Shown one piece after another: positions 1 to 8,684 of a stretch of 64,000 nucleotides of DNA. The position numbers were made by a program, and so were the translations under genes. The stretch lies in assembly GCF_014205295.1 (NCBI RefSeq), contig NZ_JACHNF010000001.1:868001-932000 (forward strand). Reading direction: 5' to 3'. The notes below the pieces were generated by a model. That model did no database searches. It worked only from the letters and a program-made list of their open reading frames with translations, and was not told the DNA's origin. This DNA is from Kribbella solani (GTDB lineage Bacteria > Actinomycetota > Actinomycetes > Propionibacteriales > Kribbellaceae). Within the stretch, counting starts at the first letter, position 1. The number at the start of each line of letters is the position of its first letter.

Positions 1-1013
1 AGCTCCCACGACGACGCGAGCCGGGTCTTCGTCGTCTCGTCGGAGGACGACAGGTACGTGATCCACTTCTGCGCCGCGGTCGCGTTCTTCGATGCCGCGT
101 TCACCACCAGCCCGTTCGCGAACATCGCGGACGCCTTCTTCGTGTTCCCCGGCTCGACCACGACGTCCCAGTCGAACTTCGCGTCCGCGAGCGCCGAGAA
201 CATCCAGATCCCGGTGTGCCACATCGCCAGCTTCCCGGACTTGAACAGCTTCGAGTCGAAGTCCGGCGTGCCGGCACCGTCCGCCTCGGTCGGCATCGTC
301 TTACCGACCTTCCCGACCAGGAAGTTCGCCGCCTCGACGCCCTGCGGAGAGTTGAACGTGGCAGCGGTCCGATCGGCGTTCAGGAACTCGCCACCGTTCT
401 GCGCTAGTACCTTGTAGAACTCGTTGTACGACACCGGCTGGTAGTCGCCCCACGTCTTGGTCGCCTTGTTCGTCAGCTTGGTGGCCGCCGCCTGCTCGTC
501 CTTCCAGGTCCAGTCGGCCGTCGGCGCGGCCACGCCGGCCTGCTTGAACAGCGTCTTGTTGTAGAACAGCACGACGTTCGAGAACGATTCGGGGACGCCG
601 TACTGCTTACCGTCGGAGCTGAACGCGCTGTACAACGACGGCTTGTACACGGCACCGTCGACGTCCTTCAGCTCGGCCAGCGAGCCGTTCTTCGCGTACG
701 TCACGAAGTTCTCGTAGTTCAGTTCGAACGCGTCGGCCGCGGTGCCACCAGCGACAGCGGTCTGCAACTTGGTGAAGTAGTCGGCGTACGGGACCGTCTC
801 GACCTGGACCGTGATGTCCGGGTTCGCGGTCTGGAACGCGTTCACGATCGCGGTCAGGTCCTTCTCGTGCCCGTCGTTGGACGAGAAGTTCATGTACCGC
901 ACCACTGCCTTCCCGTCCGGTGCCGCGGCCTCCTTGGTGGCCGAGCCCTGCCCACAGGCGGTCAGCGCAAGCGCGACGGTCACACCGACGGCCGCGAACC
1001 TGAGAATGCGCAT
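1..1013 (-). CDS. Sugar ABC transporter substrate-binding lipoprotein (C-terminus cut by window edge)
   Basis: The frame opens at an ATG ending at 1013, preceded by AAGGGAAAG, and runs off the left edge of the window, so the C-terminus is missing. The protein starts MRILRFAAVGVTVALALTAC, a lipoprotein signal peptide with an LTAC lipobox, then reads like a family 1 extracellular sugar-binding protein (a segment on transition from N to D in a vector of uptake, e.g. the stretches AFQTANPDITVQVETVPYAD and NVVLFYNKTLFKQAG). It should capture an oligosaccharide outside the membrane and pass it to the two permeases encoded just upstream. No ATPase gene is in the operon, as is common for actinomycete sugar transporters that share an MsiK-type ATPase. 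The substrate is inferred from the divergent GH31 genes: probably an alpha-glucooligosaccharide. Confidence 0.9.
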   Translation of the reverse strand, partial: MRILRFAAVGVTVALALTACGQGSATKEAAAPDGKAVVRYMNFSSNDGHEKDLTAIVNAFQTANPDITVQVETVPYADYFTKLQTAVAGGTAADAFELNYENFVTYAKNGSLAELKDVDGAVYKPSLYSAFSSDGKQYGVPESFSNVVLFYNKTLFKQAGVAAPTADWTWKDEQAAATKLTNKATKTWGDYQPVSYNEFYKVLAQNGGEFLNADRTAATFNSPQGVEAANFLVGKVGKTMPTEADGAGTPDFDSKLFKSGKLAMWHTGIWMFSALADAKFDWDVVVEPGNTKKASAMFANGLVVNAASKNATAAQKWITYLSSSDETTKTRLASSWE

Positions 1014-1056
1014 TGGCGACTTTCCCTTCACTTGATGCGGAGCTACTTGGTAGGAG

Positions 1057-1860
1057 TTACTTGATTCCGGTGTGGGCGACACCGGCGATGATGTGGCGCT
1101 GCGCGAGCAGGTAGACGACAGCGATCGGGACGATGGAGACGACGGAGCCCGCCATCACGACGTCCCACTGGGTGGTGAACTGACCCTGCAGCGTGGACAG
1201 CCCGAGCGGCAGCGTCATGAACTCCGGTGACCGGATCACCACCAGCGGCCAGAGGAAGCTGTTCCAGCTGCCCATGAACGCGAACACGGCGACGGTCGCG
1301 AGCGCCGGCCGGATCAGCGGCAGCACGATGGTGGTGAAGATCCGCAGATGCCCCGCGCCGTCGATGGTCGCGGCCTCGTCCAGCTCGGTCGGTACGGCGG
1401 TGACCGCCTGCCGGAGCAGGAACACCCCGAACGCGGACGCGATCGTCGGCGCGAGCAGTGCGAAGTACGTGTCCTGCAGGTTCAGTGTCTTCATCTCGAT
1501 GAACAGCGGTACGACGAGCACCTGCAGTGGCACCATCAGGGTGGCCAGGTAGCAGCCGAAGACCACGTTCTTCAGCGGGAAGTGCAGTCGCGCGAACCCG
1601 TACGCCGCCATCGATCCGGTGATCAGCTGGAGCACCGTGGAGGCGCCCGCGATCAGCAGCGAGTTGATCAGGATGCGCCAGATCGGCATCGCGTCCAGCA
1701 ACGTCCGGTACGCGTCCAGCGTCGGGTTGTGCACGATCAGCTTCGGACCGTCGGCCAGTGAACCTTCGGGCGTGATCGACGTGATCACCGTCCACAGGAA
1801 CGGGAAGAGCATCACGGCCGCGCCGATCAGGACCGCCGCGTACAGCCAGAACCTACGCAT
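1057..1860 (-). CDS. Sugar ABC transporter permease, MalG-like
   Basis: A 267-residue membrane protein with about six hydrophobic segments (the first near residues 5-25) and the EAA-loop sequence ELDEAATIDGAGHLRIF near residue 165, which contacts the ATPase in binding-protein-dependent importers. Length and layout fit the MalG/AraQ half of a carbohydrate-uptake CUT1 transporter. Its ATG overlaps the end of the upstream MalF-like gene by 8 bases, and the binding-protein gene follows 43 bases downstream, so the three are one operon led by the ROK gene. The substrate cannot be read from the permease itself. Confidence 0.93.
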   Translation of the reverse strand: MRRFWLYAAVLIGAAVMLFPFLWTVITSITPEGSLADGPKLIVHNPTLDAYRTLLDAMPIWRILINSLLIAGASTVLQLITGSMAAYGFARLHFPLKNVVFGCYLATLMVPLQVLVVPLFIEMKTLNLQDTYFALLAPTIASAFGVFLLRQAVTAVPTELDEAATIDGAGHLRIFTTIVLPLIRPALATVAVFAFMGSWNSFLWPLVVIRSPEFMTLPLGLSTLQGQFTTQWDVVMAGSVVSIVPIAVVYLLAQRHIIAGVAHTGIK

Positions 1861-2797
1861 AGTGCACCCACTTCCGCTGGCCGCGGATCTGGAACACCGT
1901 GATCACCAGGATCACCGCGAACAGGATCCAGGACAGTGCGGACGCTTCACCGGCGCGTCCGTACCGGAAGGTCAGGTCGTAGATCTGCCCGACCACCACC
2001 TGGCTCGATCCGGACGGGCCGCCGGCGGTCATCACGTACACCTGGTCGAACACCTGGAAGCCGTTGATCAGTGAGATCACCACCACGAAGAACGTCGACG
2101 GTGACAGCAGCGGCAGCGTGATCCGCCAGAACCGTTGCCAGCCGTTGGCCCCGTCCACCAGCGCGGCCTCGTGGACGTCGGACGGGATCGCCTGCAAACC
2201 GGCCAGCAGGATCACCATCACGAACCCGAGGTCCTTCCAGGCCGACGACAGGATGACCGCGGGGAGCGCCCAATGCGGATCGGTCCACCACCCGGGCTGC
2301 CCGAGGCCGAGCGCGCCCAGGATCTGGTTGACCAGACCGTTCGCGGGATTGAGCAACCACTTCCAGACCAGCGCGACGACAACCCAGCTGGTGACGACGG
2401 GCAGGAAGTACGTGGCCCGCAGGAAGGCCCGGCCTTTCAGCCGTTGGTTGAGGACGAGCGCCAGCCCGAGCCCACCCGCGTACACCAACGGGAGGTATCC
2501 GGCGACGTAGATCAGGGTGTGCAGGAAGACGCGGCGCGTCATCGGATCGCTGAGCAGGTTGGTGTAGTTGTCCAGCCCGACCCACTGCATCGGCGAGATC
2601 AGGTTCCACTTGTGCAGGCTGACCCAGAGGCTCGACACCATCGGCACCAGCGTGAACACGGTCAGCGGGATCGCGCTCGGCAGCAGGAAGAACAGCACCC
2701 AGCCGAGCTTCTTCCAGCCCTGCGCCCGTCGACCTGGCCGGGACTGCCGCGGTGCACTCCGCCGGGCCGACGGCCGGGTCAGCGTCGGCGTACTCAT
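1853..2797 (-). CDS. Sugar ABC transporter permease, MalF-like
   Basis: A 314-residue inner-membrane permease. The N-terminal cytosolic tail (about 35 residues, Arg/Pro-rich) leads into a first membrane helix ([20 protein letters not shown]), and the EAA-type motif [16 protein letters not shown] lies in the last third. It pairs with the MalG-like gene downstream. The start is placed at the ATG ending at 2797 because it forms an ATGA overlap with the ROK stop codon; an in-frame upstream extension only reads Arg-rich sequence that lies inside the ROK gene. It is predicted to import a starch- or alternan-derived oligosaccharide released by the neighbouring GH31 enzymes; the substrate is inference. 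Confidence 0.92.
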   Translation of the reverse strand: MSTPTLTRPSARRSAPRQSRPGRRAQGWKKLGWVLFFLLPSAIPLTVFTLVPMVSSLWVSLHKWNLISPMQWVGLDNYTNLLSDPMTRRVFLHTLIYVAGYLPLVYAGGLGLALVLNQRLKGRAFLRATYFLPVVTSWVVVALVWKWLLNPANGLVNQILGALGLGQPGWWTDPHWALPAVILSSAWKDLGFVMVILLAGLQAIPSDVHEAALVDGANGWQRFWRITLPLLSPSTFFVVVISLINGFQVFDQVYVMTAGGPSGSSQVVVGQIYDLTFRYGRAGEASALSWILFAVILVITVFQIRGQRKWVHYA

Positions 2798-3993
2798 GAT
2801 GCTCCGAGCCGGGCGCGTACCAGCCGGCCTTGCTCGCCGCCGTTGCCGGCGGAGTCGAACGGGGAGGCGAGTACGAGCGACGCCGCGCCCCGAGCCCACT
2901 GATCTTCGGTCCAGGGCTCGACCGCCACGGGCACGCCTTTACGGGCCGGGAGCAACGATCTGCGGAACGACGGTTCGAAGCCGGTCTGCCAGAACTCCCA
3001 GGCGTCCACGCCTTCGCCGAGCAGCACGACGACTTCCGGGTCGACCGTGTGGATCACTCCGGCCAATGCGCGGCCGAGAAGCTCGCCCGCTTCCGCGTAC
3101 ACGGCGCGGGCCTGTTCGTCGCCGGTGGTTGCTGCCTGCAACAGTTCGGCGAGGGTGTCGCGCCGGCCGATGATGCGGCGGTCGCGGGCGGTACGGAGCA
3201 CCGCGTCGGCGCCGATGTACGCCTCCAGGCATCCGGTCGAACCGCAGGTGCAGCGCGGCAGCTCGGCTCCGGTGTCCCAGACGGGGAGGTGGCCGATCTC
3301 GCCGGCGCCGCCGTTCGCGCCGCGGTAGATGGTGCCGTCGACAACCATTCCGCAGCCGATCCCGCGGCCGATGGTGACGACCAGGTAGGACGAGTGCTCG
3401 CGGCCGATCCCGTACAACCGTTCGGCCGCGGCCAGGGTGTTCACGTCGTTGTCGACCAGCACCGGCGTACCGACCGCTTGCCGGAGGATCGGTCCGACCT
3501 GGGCGGCACGCCAGCCGAGGGTGGGGGCGTCGACGATGCCGGACGCCTGGGCGTCGACCGATCCCGGTACGCCGACGCCGACGCCGAGGAGCTCGCCGTC
3601 GAGGGCCGCGACCTCGGTGGTGAGGATCTGCCCGAGCCGGTCCAGCGCGCCGGTGGCGCCCGGGTCGAAGTCGTGCGAGCTGCTGGACCGGACGCTGCCG
3701 TCCAGCTCGACCGTCACCACCGCGACGTGATCGGCGGTGACCTTCGCGCCGAGCGCGACCCCGGCCCGTCCGGCCAGACCGAGCAGCCGGGCCGGCCGGC
3801 CACCGCTGGAGGGGACCGATTCGAGCTCCTCGACGATGCCGCGGGCGATCAGGTCCTTGGTCACCTGGGTGACGGTGGCGGGACTGAGCCCGAGGTCGCG
3901 GGCGATCGCGGTCCGCGACGTCGGCCCGCGGGTACCGAGCAGGGCGACAATGCCCGCCGGCACCAACTCACCCCTGGGACTGACACCACTCAC
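2794..3993 (-). CDS. ROK-family transcriptional regulator
   Basis: An N-terminal winged helix-turn-helix ([20 protein letters not shown]) is followed by a ROK sugar-kinase-like domain with the zinc signature [14 protein letters not shown] and the phosphate-binding segment [15 protein letters not shown]. This is the XylR/NagC-type architecture, about 399 residues. The GTG start at 3993 is chosen because GGAGG lies 6 bases upstream; an open extension to 4113 would run across the operator dyad. It is the first gene of the sugar-transport operon and faces the dyad at 4007-4040, so it is probably an autoregulated repressor relieved by a sugar. Sugar identity is unknown. Confidence 0.92.
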   Translation of the reverse strand: MSGVSPRGELVPAGIVALLGTRGPTSRTAIARDLGLSPATVTQVTKDLIARGIVEELESVPSSGGRPARLLGLAGRAGVALGAKVTADHVAVVTVELDGSVRSSSSHDFDPGATGALDRLGQILTTEVAALDGELLGVGVGVPGSVDAQASGIVDAPTLGWRAAQVGPILRQAVGTPVLVDNDVNTLAAAERLYGIGREHSSYLVVTIGRGIGCGMVVDGTIYRGANGGAGEIGHLPVWDTGAELPRCTCGSTGCLEAYIGADAVLRTARDRRIIGRRDTLAELLQAATTGDEQARAVYAEAGELLGRALAGVIHTVDPEVVVLLGEGVDAWEFWQTGFEPSFRRSLLPARKGVPVAVEPWTEDQWARGAASLVLASPFDSAGNGGEQGRLVRARLGAS

Positions 3994-4006
3994 GAACTGC
4001 CTCCGA

Positions 4007-4040
4007 CTTACTTTGCCACTAAATTTAGTAGAAAAGTAAG
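4007..4040. promoter_or_regulatory. Probable ROK operator: 34-bp nested dyad
   Basis: CTTACTTT and AAAGTAAG form perfect outer arms around the central palindrome ACTAAATTTAGT, separated on each side by three nonmatching bases. It lies 14 bases upstream of the ROK GTG start, in an AT-rich patch that stands out from the GC-rich surroundings. The AAATTT-centred form resembles operators of XylR/ROK repressors. Its position would let the repressor control the leftward transport operon and possibly the divergent ROK/GH31 genes. Confidence 0.75.
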
Positions 4041-4142
4041 CAGGTGGGCGAGGGGTTGTCAAGAGTGCCGAGGTCTTGACCGGTGCCGCTCGGCGGGGAT
4101 ACGGTCCCGGCACTTACTTCGGTGACCTTAGGAAGTGACCGC

Positions 4143-5324
4143 ATGCAGCCGGTCCGGGTGGGCAGCAAGGAACTGATCCGGGAGATCAATTCCTCGCTGC
4201 TGCTTGCCGAGCTGCGCGGCGGCCTGCTGTCGCGGACCGAGCTGGCCAAACGGACCGGCCTGAGTCTGCCGACCGTCTCCGAGATCGTCGCCGAGCTGCT
4301 GCGGCGCGGTGTCGTCGAGGAGCGCGAAACCGCGCTGTCCGGGGGAGGACGCAAACCGGTCCTGCTCGCGCTGAAGGCAGATGCGGGTTTCGTGATCGGC
4401 ATCAAAGTCACCGAGACCCGCGTGATCGGCGTCCGTACGGACCTGAACGCCGGCATCGTCGCCAGGGCGACCGCGGCAGTACCGGCCGATGACGTACCGA
4501 CCGTGGTTCGTGTCATCACCAAACTGGTCCGCGGCCTCCGGCCGAAGTCGGCCCCCTTGTACGGCGTCGGGGTCGGCCTGGCCGGTGTGGTGGATCGGGC
4601 CGGCGGGGTGGTTCGGCACGCGACGTACGCGGACTGGCGGGATGTGGATCTCGCCGGTCTGCTCGCGGACAAGCTCGGCGTACCGGTGGTGGTCGACAAC
4701 GACGTCAACACCCTGGTCGCGAACGAGCAATGGTTCGGCGCCGGCCGTGGCGTGTCCGACATGGCCGTGGTCAGCATCGGCCGCGGTATCGGGCTGGGCA
4801 TGGTGCTGGACGGCCGGCTCTACCGTGGCGCCGGTGGTGGCGCGGGCGAGTTCGGCCACCTGAAAGTTGCCGATGGCCCGGAATGCGCGTGTGGCGGCCG
4901 CGGTTGTCTGGAGGCGGTGATCGGTGGGCCGGCGATTCTGGCCCGGACCGGGCAGCGCACGCTGGACGACGCTGCCGCGCTGGCGCGGGCCGGTGATGCC
5001 GGCGCCCGCGCCGTGTTCGACGAAGTCGGCCGGACCCTGGGGACGGCCGTCGGAAACCTGGTCAACCTCCTGAACCCGAAGCTGGTCGTCCTCGCCGGGG
5101 AGGGGACGCGGGCCGGTGAACTGATCCGGCCCGGCTTCGACGCGATGTTGCGCAGTTCCGTCTTCGACGGTCTTCAGCGAGACCTGGAGATCGTCGTGGA
5201 CGAGTGGGACGACGAGGCCTGGGCGCGCGGCGCCGCGGGCCTGTTCCTGGGCGAGCTCTTCCAGCCGAACCTGCGACCGGACGAGGCCGGCCGCCCTTCC
5301 CTGACCGCACGCTCCGCCAGCTGA
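4143..5324 (+). CDS. Second ROK-family transcriptional regulator
   Basis: A 393-residue ROK regulator with an N-terminal wHTH (SRTELAKRTGLSLPTVSEIV) and the zinc-binding signature CACGGRGCLEAVIG. The ATG at 4143 has AGGAAGTG just upstream; the longer open extension starting at 4083 lacks a credible ribosome site. It is divergent from the first ROK gene and lies about 50 bases ahead of the two GH31 genes, with which it may be cotranscribed. Two paralogous ROK regulators around one glucan locus suggest separate control of import and of secreted enzymes, or a regulatory pair responding to two sugars. A weaker dyad (CTTACTTC near 4111 with GGAAGTGA near 4130) lies upstream. Confidence 0.92.
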   Translation: MQPVRVGSKELIREINSSLLLAELRGGLLSRTELAKRTGLSLPTVSEIVAELLRRGVVEERETALSGGGRKPVLLALKADAGFVIGIKVTETRVIGVRTDLNAGIVARATAAVPADDVPTVVRVITKLVRGLRPKSAPLYGVGVGLAGVVDRAGGVVRHATYADWRDVDLAGLLADKLGVPVVVDNDVNTLVANEQWFGAGRGVSDMAVVSIGRGIGLGMVLDGRLYRGAGGGAGEFGHLKVADGPECACGGRGCLEAVIGGPAILARTGQRTLDDAAALARAGDAGARAVFDEVGRTLGTAVGNLVNLLNPKLVVLAGEGTRAGELIRPGFDAMLRSSVFDGLQRDLEIVVDEWDDEAWARGAAGLFLGELFQPNLRPDEAGRPSLTARSAS

Positions 5325-5375
5325 GAACCTGACCCCCGGCCCCGTCCGGCCGGATCACCAGAAGTGAGGCAGTCG

Positions 5376-8300
5376 ATGCGTCATGCCGTCATGTCCAGAA
5401 ACAGGTGGGTCGCCGCGCTCGTCGTGCTCGCGGCCGTCCTGTTCCAGTTCGCCCCGGCGCCGGCCTGGGCCGGCACCCTCACCGGGGTGTTCCACGCGCC
5501 GTACGGCGCCGACGAGCTCTACAACACCCAACCGACCGAACGCGCGCCGCGGGACCCGATGGCCGGTCAGGCCGTCGAGATCAAGGCGACCACCTGGCCG
5601 ATCTCCAGCGGTCAGACCCTGTGGGTCACCTGGACCAAGAACGGCGTGAACCAGACGCCGATCGGGGCCGCGTTCGACTACAACAGTGGCAACAACACGT
5701 ACTGGAAGCTGAATCTCGGTACGTTCGCCCGCGGCGACCAGATCACGTACACGGTCAACGCCGATGTGGACGGGGCCAACCAGAAGTCGAGCGGCCCGTT
5801 CTCGTTCTCGGTGACGTCGTTCAGCGGGGCCGGCAACGTGACCGGGTTCGTGAACAACGGCTCGAGCGTGGACGTGACCACCACCGACACGGCCGGGAGT
5901 TTCACGCCGAAGATCCGGTTCGCGTTCCCCGCGCTGGACCGGTTCCACGTTCAGGTCGCGCCGAAGGGCAGCGGGCTGAACATCACCGGCAGCACCTCGT
6001 ACACGGTGACCGACAGCGCGTCGACGCTGACGCTCGCGACCACGAAGGTCGTGGTGAAGATCCAGAAGTCGCCGTATCGCGTGGCCGTCTACAAGGGGGA
6101 CGGGACGACGCTGATCGCGCGGCAGTACGATCCGGCGACCTTCCGGAACACCGGCTGGGCGAGTGACGGCGGTTCGAGCGTCACCAAGATCGAGGATCAC
6201 TGGCTGAGCCCGGCGGGTGAGCGCTTCGAAGGGCTCGGCGAGCGGTACGACGCCCTCGACCAGCGCGGTAAGGATGTCCATAACTACGTCTACAACCAGT
6301 ACCAGGACCAGGGGCCGACGCATCGCACGTATCTGAGCGTGCCGTTCTACACGAACTCGGCCGGCTACGGCATCTACGTACCGAGCACGCGCTACTCGAT
6401 CTTCAACCTGTGCACGTACCTCAGCGACATGGCCGGCTTCACCGTCGACACCGGCGGCGCGGCTGCCTCGACGGCTGACTACTACTTCTTCACCGGTACC
6501 CGCGCCGAGATCGTCGACCAGTACACGGCAACGACCGCGCGGCCGAAGCTGCCGCCGAAGTGGGCGTTCGGTTTGTGGGGTTCGGCCAACGAGTGGAACA
6601 CCCAGGCCGAGGTGACCGCCGAGCTGGGGAACATGACCTCGAACAACATCCCGCACACGGCGATGGTGCTGGAGCAATGGAGTGACGAGGCAACGTTCTA
6701 CTTGTGGCACGGGGCAACGTACACGCCGAAGCCGGGCAGTCAGGCGCTCACGTACTCCGACCTGTCGTTCCCGGCCGGTGGCGAATGGACGGACCCGAAG
6801 GCGATGGTCACGGCCGCGCACAACCAGGGCGTGAAGATGGTGCTCTGGCAGATCCCGGTGCTGAAACAGGAGTTCGACACAAACCCAGCCACTCCACCGC
6901 AACAGCACATCAACGACCGCGACTACGCCGTTGCCCAGGGCTACGTTCTCGGTGATGGCGCCGGTGGGCCGTACCGGATTCCGGCGGGTCAGTGGTTCGG
7001 CAACAGTACGGTGCCGGACTTCACCAGCACCGCCGCGTCGAACTGGTGGATGAGCAAGCGGGCGTACCTCTTCGACGACATCGGGATCGACGGGTTGAAG
7101 ACCGATGGCAGTGAGGCGGTGTTCGGGCGCAACGTGACGAGCGCGAGCGGCAAGAAGGGCGACGAGCTGCACAACGCGTACCCGAACGAGTACACCCGGG
7201 CGTACAACGACCTGGTCCAGACGAAGAAGGGCAGCCAGGGCACGCTGTTCAGTCGTGGCGGTACGTCGGGCGCGCAGGCGAACTCGATCTTCTGGGCCGG
7301 CGACCAGGCGTCCACGTTCGACGCGTTCCAGCAGGCCGTACGCGCTGGTCAGAGCGCCGGGCAGTCCGGCGTGCCGTTCTGGTCGTGGGACCTGGCCGGC
7401 TTCACCGGTACGTTCCCGAGCAGTGAGCTGTATTTGCGGTCGGCGGCGCAGGCGACCTTCGCGCCGATCATGCAGTACCACTCGGAGAAGTCGAACCCGA
7501 GCCCGTCCGAGGCGCGTACGCCGTGGAACGTGCAGGCACGGACCGGCGACACCAGTGTGGTGCCGACGTTCCGCAAGTTCGCGAACACCCGGATGAATCT
7601 GGTTCCGTACCTGTACACCGAGGCGAAGAACGCGTCGACGACCGGGCTGCCGATGATGCAGGCGATGAGCGTCGCGTACCCGAACGACACCACCGCGGCG
7701 GCGCAGGACCAGCAGTACATGTTCGGCCGGCAGTTGCTGGTGGCACCGATCACCACACAGGGCGCGACCAGCAAGAACGTGTACCTGCCGGCGGGTGAGT
7801 GGTACGACTTCTGGAACGGCGGCCGCGCGCAGGGCGCCGGGACGAAGGTGTACAACGCCGGAACCGGCACGATCCCGGTGTACGCGAAGGCGGGCGCGAT
7901 CGTCCCGCTGAACCTGAACGCGAACTACGAACTCGGCGGGAACATCGGCAACAGTGTCGACACGTACACAAATCTTGCCTTCCGCATCTATCCGTCCGGC
8001 ACCACGAGCTACGGGTACTTCGAGGACTCGGCGAACCAGACCCGGACCGTCACCTCGACGGAGAACTTCGCCGGGCACCAGGTCACGGTCAGCGTCCCGC
8101 CGTTGAGCACCAAGAGCACGCTGCAGGTGGCCTCGTCGAAGCCGTCGAGCGTGACCAAGGACGGGGTCACGATGACCGCGCACGCCACGCTGGCCGCGCT
8201 GCAGTCGGCGACCGAGGGCTGGTACTGGGACCCGGTCCAGCAGCTCACGCTGGTCAAGACCGCGTCGGGTACGACGGCGCGGTCGGTCGTGCTGAACGGG

Positions 8301-8684
8301 GTCGACAAGGCGGCGTACGAGGCCGAGTTCGGGACCAACACCGGTACGACGACCAACACCGACCACGCGGGCTACACCGGGACGGGTTTCGTCGACGGCT
8401 TCGAAACCGCGGGTGACGCGGTCTCGGTCGACACCCAGGCCGACGTGACCGGTTCGCACGTCCTGAAGTTCCGGTACGCGAACGGTGCGGCGACCGCCGC
8501 GACCCGGACGATCCAGGTCGACGGGGTCACGGTCGGCACGCTCAACCTGCCAAGCACCGGTAACTGGGACACCTGGGGGACCGCGACGCTGACGACCAGT
8601 CTGACCGCGGGTAGACGGGTGATCAAGGCGCTCTACGCGTCCGGCGGGATCAATCTCGACAACGTGACGGTGGCGCGACCATGA
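5376..8684 (+). CDS. Secreted GH31 alpha-glucosidase / alpha-transglucosidase with C-terminal carbohydrate-binding domain
   Basis: About 1,102 residues. A Sec signal (VAALVVLAAVLFQFAPAPAWA) precedes an N-terminal beta domain, then the GH31 barrel. The nucleophile motif GLKTDGSEAVFG puts the catalytic Asp near residue 577, and the acid/base Asp lies in FWAGDQASTF near residue 643. The last 130 residues, beginning DHAGYTGTGFVDGF and ending INLDNVTVARP, look like a CBM6/CBM35 beta-sandwich. The enzyme should act outside the cell on alpha-glucans. The layout resembles GH31 transglucosidases such as 6-alpha-glucosyltransferase or 3-alpha-isomaltosyltransferase, but plain alpha-glucosidase activity is equally possible. 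The start is the ATG at 5376, preceded by AGAAGTGAGG. Its stop overlaps the next gene as ATGA. Confidence 0.9.
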   Translation: MRHAVMSRNRWVAALVVLAAVLFQFAPAPAWAGTLTGVFHAPYGADELYNTQPTERAPRDPMAGQAVEIKATTWPISSGQTLWVTWTKNGVNQTPIGAAFDYNSGNNTYWKLNLGTFARGDQITYTVNADVDGANQKSSGPFSFSVTSFSGAGNVTGFVNNGSSVDVTTTDTAGSFTPKIRFAFPALDRFHVQVAPKGSGLNITGSTSYTVTDSASTLTLATTKVVVKIQKSPYRVAVYKGDGTTLIARQYDPATFRNTGWASDGGSSVTKIEDHWLSPAGERFEGLGERYDALDQRGKDVHNYVYNQYQDQGPTHRTYLSVPFYTNSAGYGIYVPSTRYSIFNLCTYLSDMAGFTVDTGGAAASTADYYFFTGTRAEIVDQYTATTARPKLPPKWAFGLWGSANEWNTQAEVTAELGNMTSNNIPHTAMVLEQWSDEATFYLWHGATYTPKPGSQALTYSDLSFPAGGEWTDPKAMVTAAHNQGVKMVLWQIPVLKQEFDTNPATPPQQHINDRDYAVAQGYVLGDGAGGPYRIPAGQWFGNSTVPDFTSTAASNWWMSKRAYLFDDIGIDGLKTDGSEAVFGRNVTSASGKKGDELHNAYPNEYTRAYNDLVQTKKGSQGTLFSRGGTSGAQANSIFWAGDQASTFDAFQQAVRAGQSAGQSGVPFWSWDLAGFTGTFPSSELYLRSAAQATFAPIMQYHSEKSNPSPSEARTPWNVQARTGDTSVVPTFRKFANTRMNLVPYLYTEAKNASTTGLPMMQAMSVAYPNDTTAAAQDQQYMFGRQLLVAPITTQGATSKNVYLPAGEWYDFWNGGRAQGAGTKVYNAGTGTIPVYAKAGAIVPLNLNANYELGGNIGNSVDTYTNLAFRIYPSGTTSYGYFEDSANQTRTVTSTENFAGHQVTVSVPPLSTKSTLQVASSKPSSVTKDGVTMTAHATLAALQSATEGWYWDPVQQLTLVKTASGTTARSVVLNGVDKAAYEAEFGTNTGTTTNTDHAGYTGTGFVDGFETAGDAVSVDTQADVTGSHVLKFRYANGAATAATRTIQVDGVTVGTLNLPSTGNWDTWGTATLTTSLTAGRRVIKALYASGGINLDNVTVARP

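Noticed and set aside
4105-4140. A second ROK operator upstream of the rightward ROK gene
   Set aside because: CTTACTTC / GGAAGTGA symmetry is imperfect and overlaps the ribosome site; too weak to call alone.
5355-8459. A 1,034-residue open frame antisense to the first GH31 gene
   Set aside because: Arg/His/Val-rich composition typical of the antisense frame of GC-rich coding DNA; no ribosome site or domain, and the opposite strand is a clear secreted enzyme.
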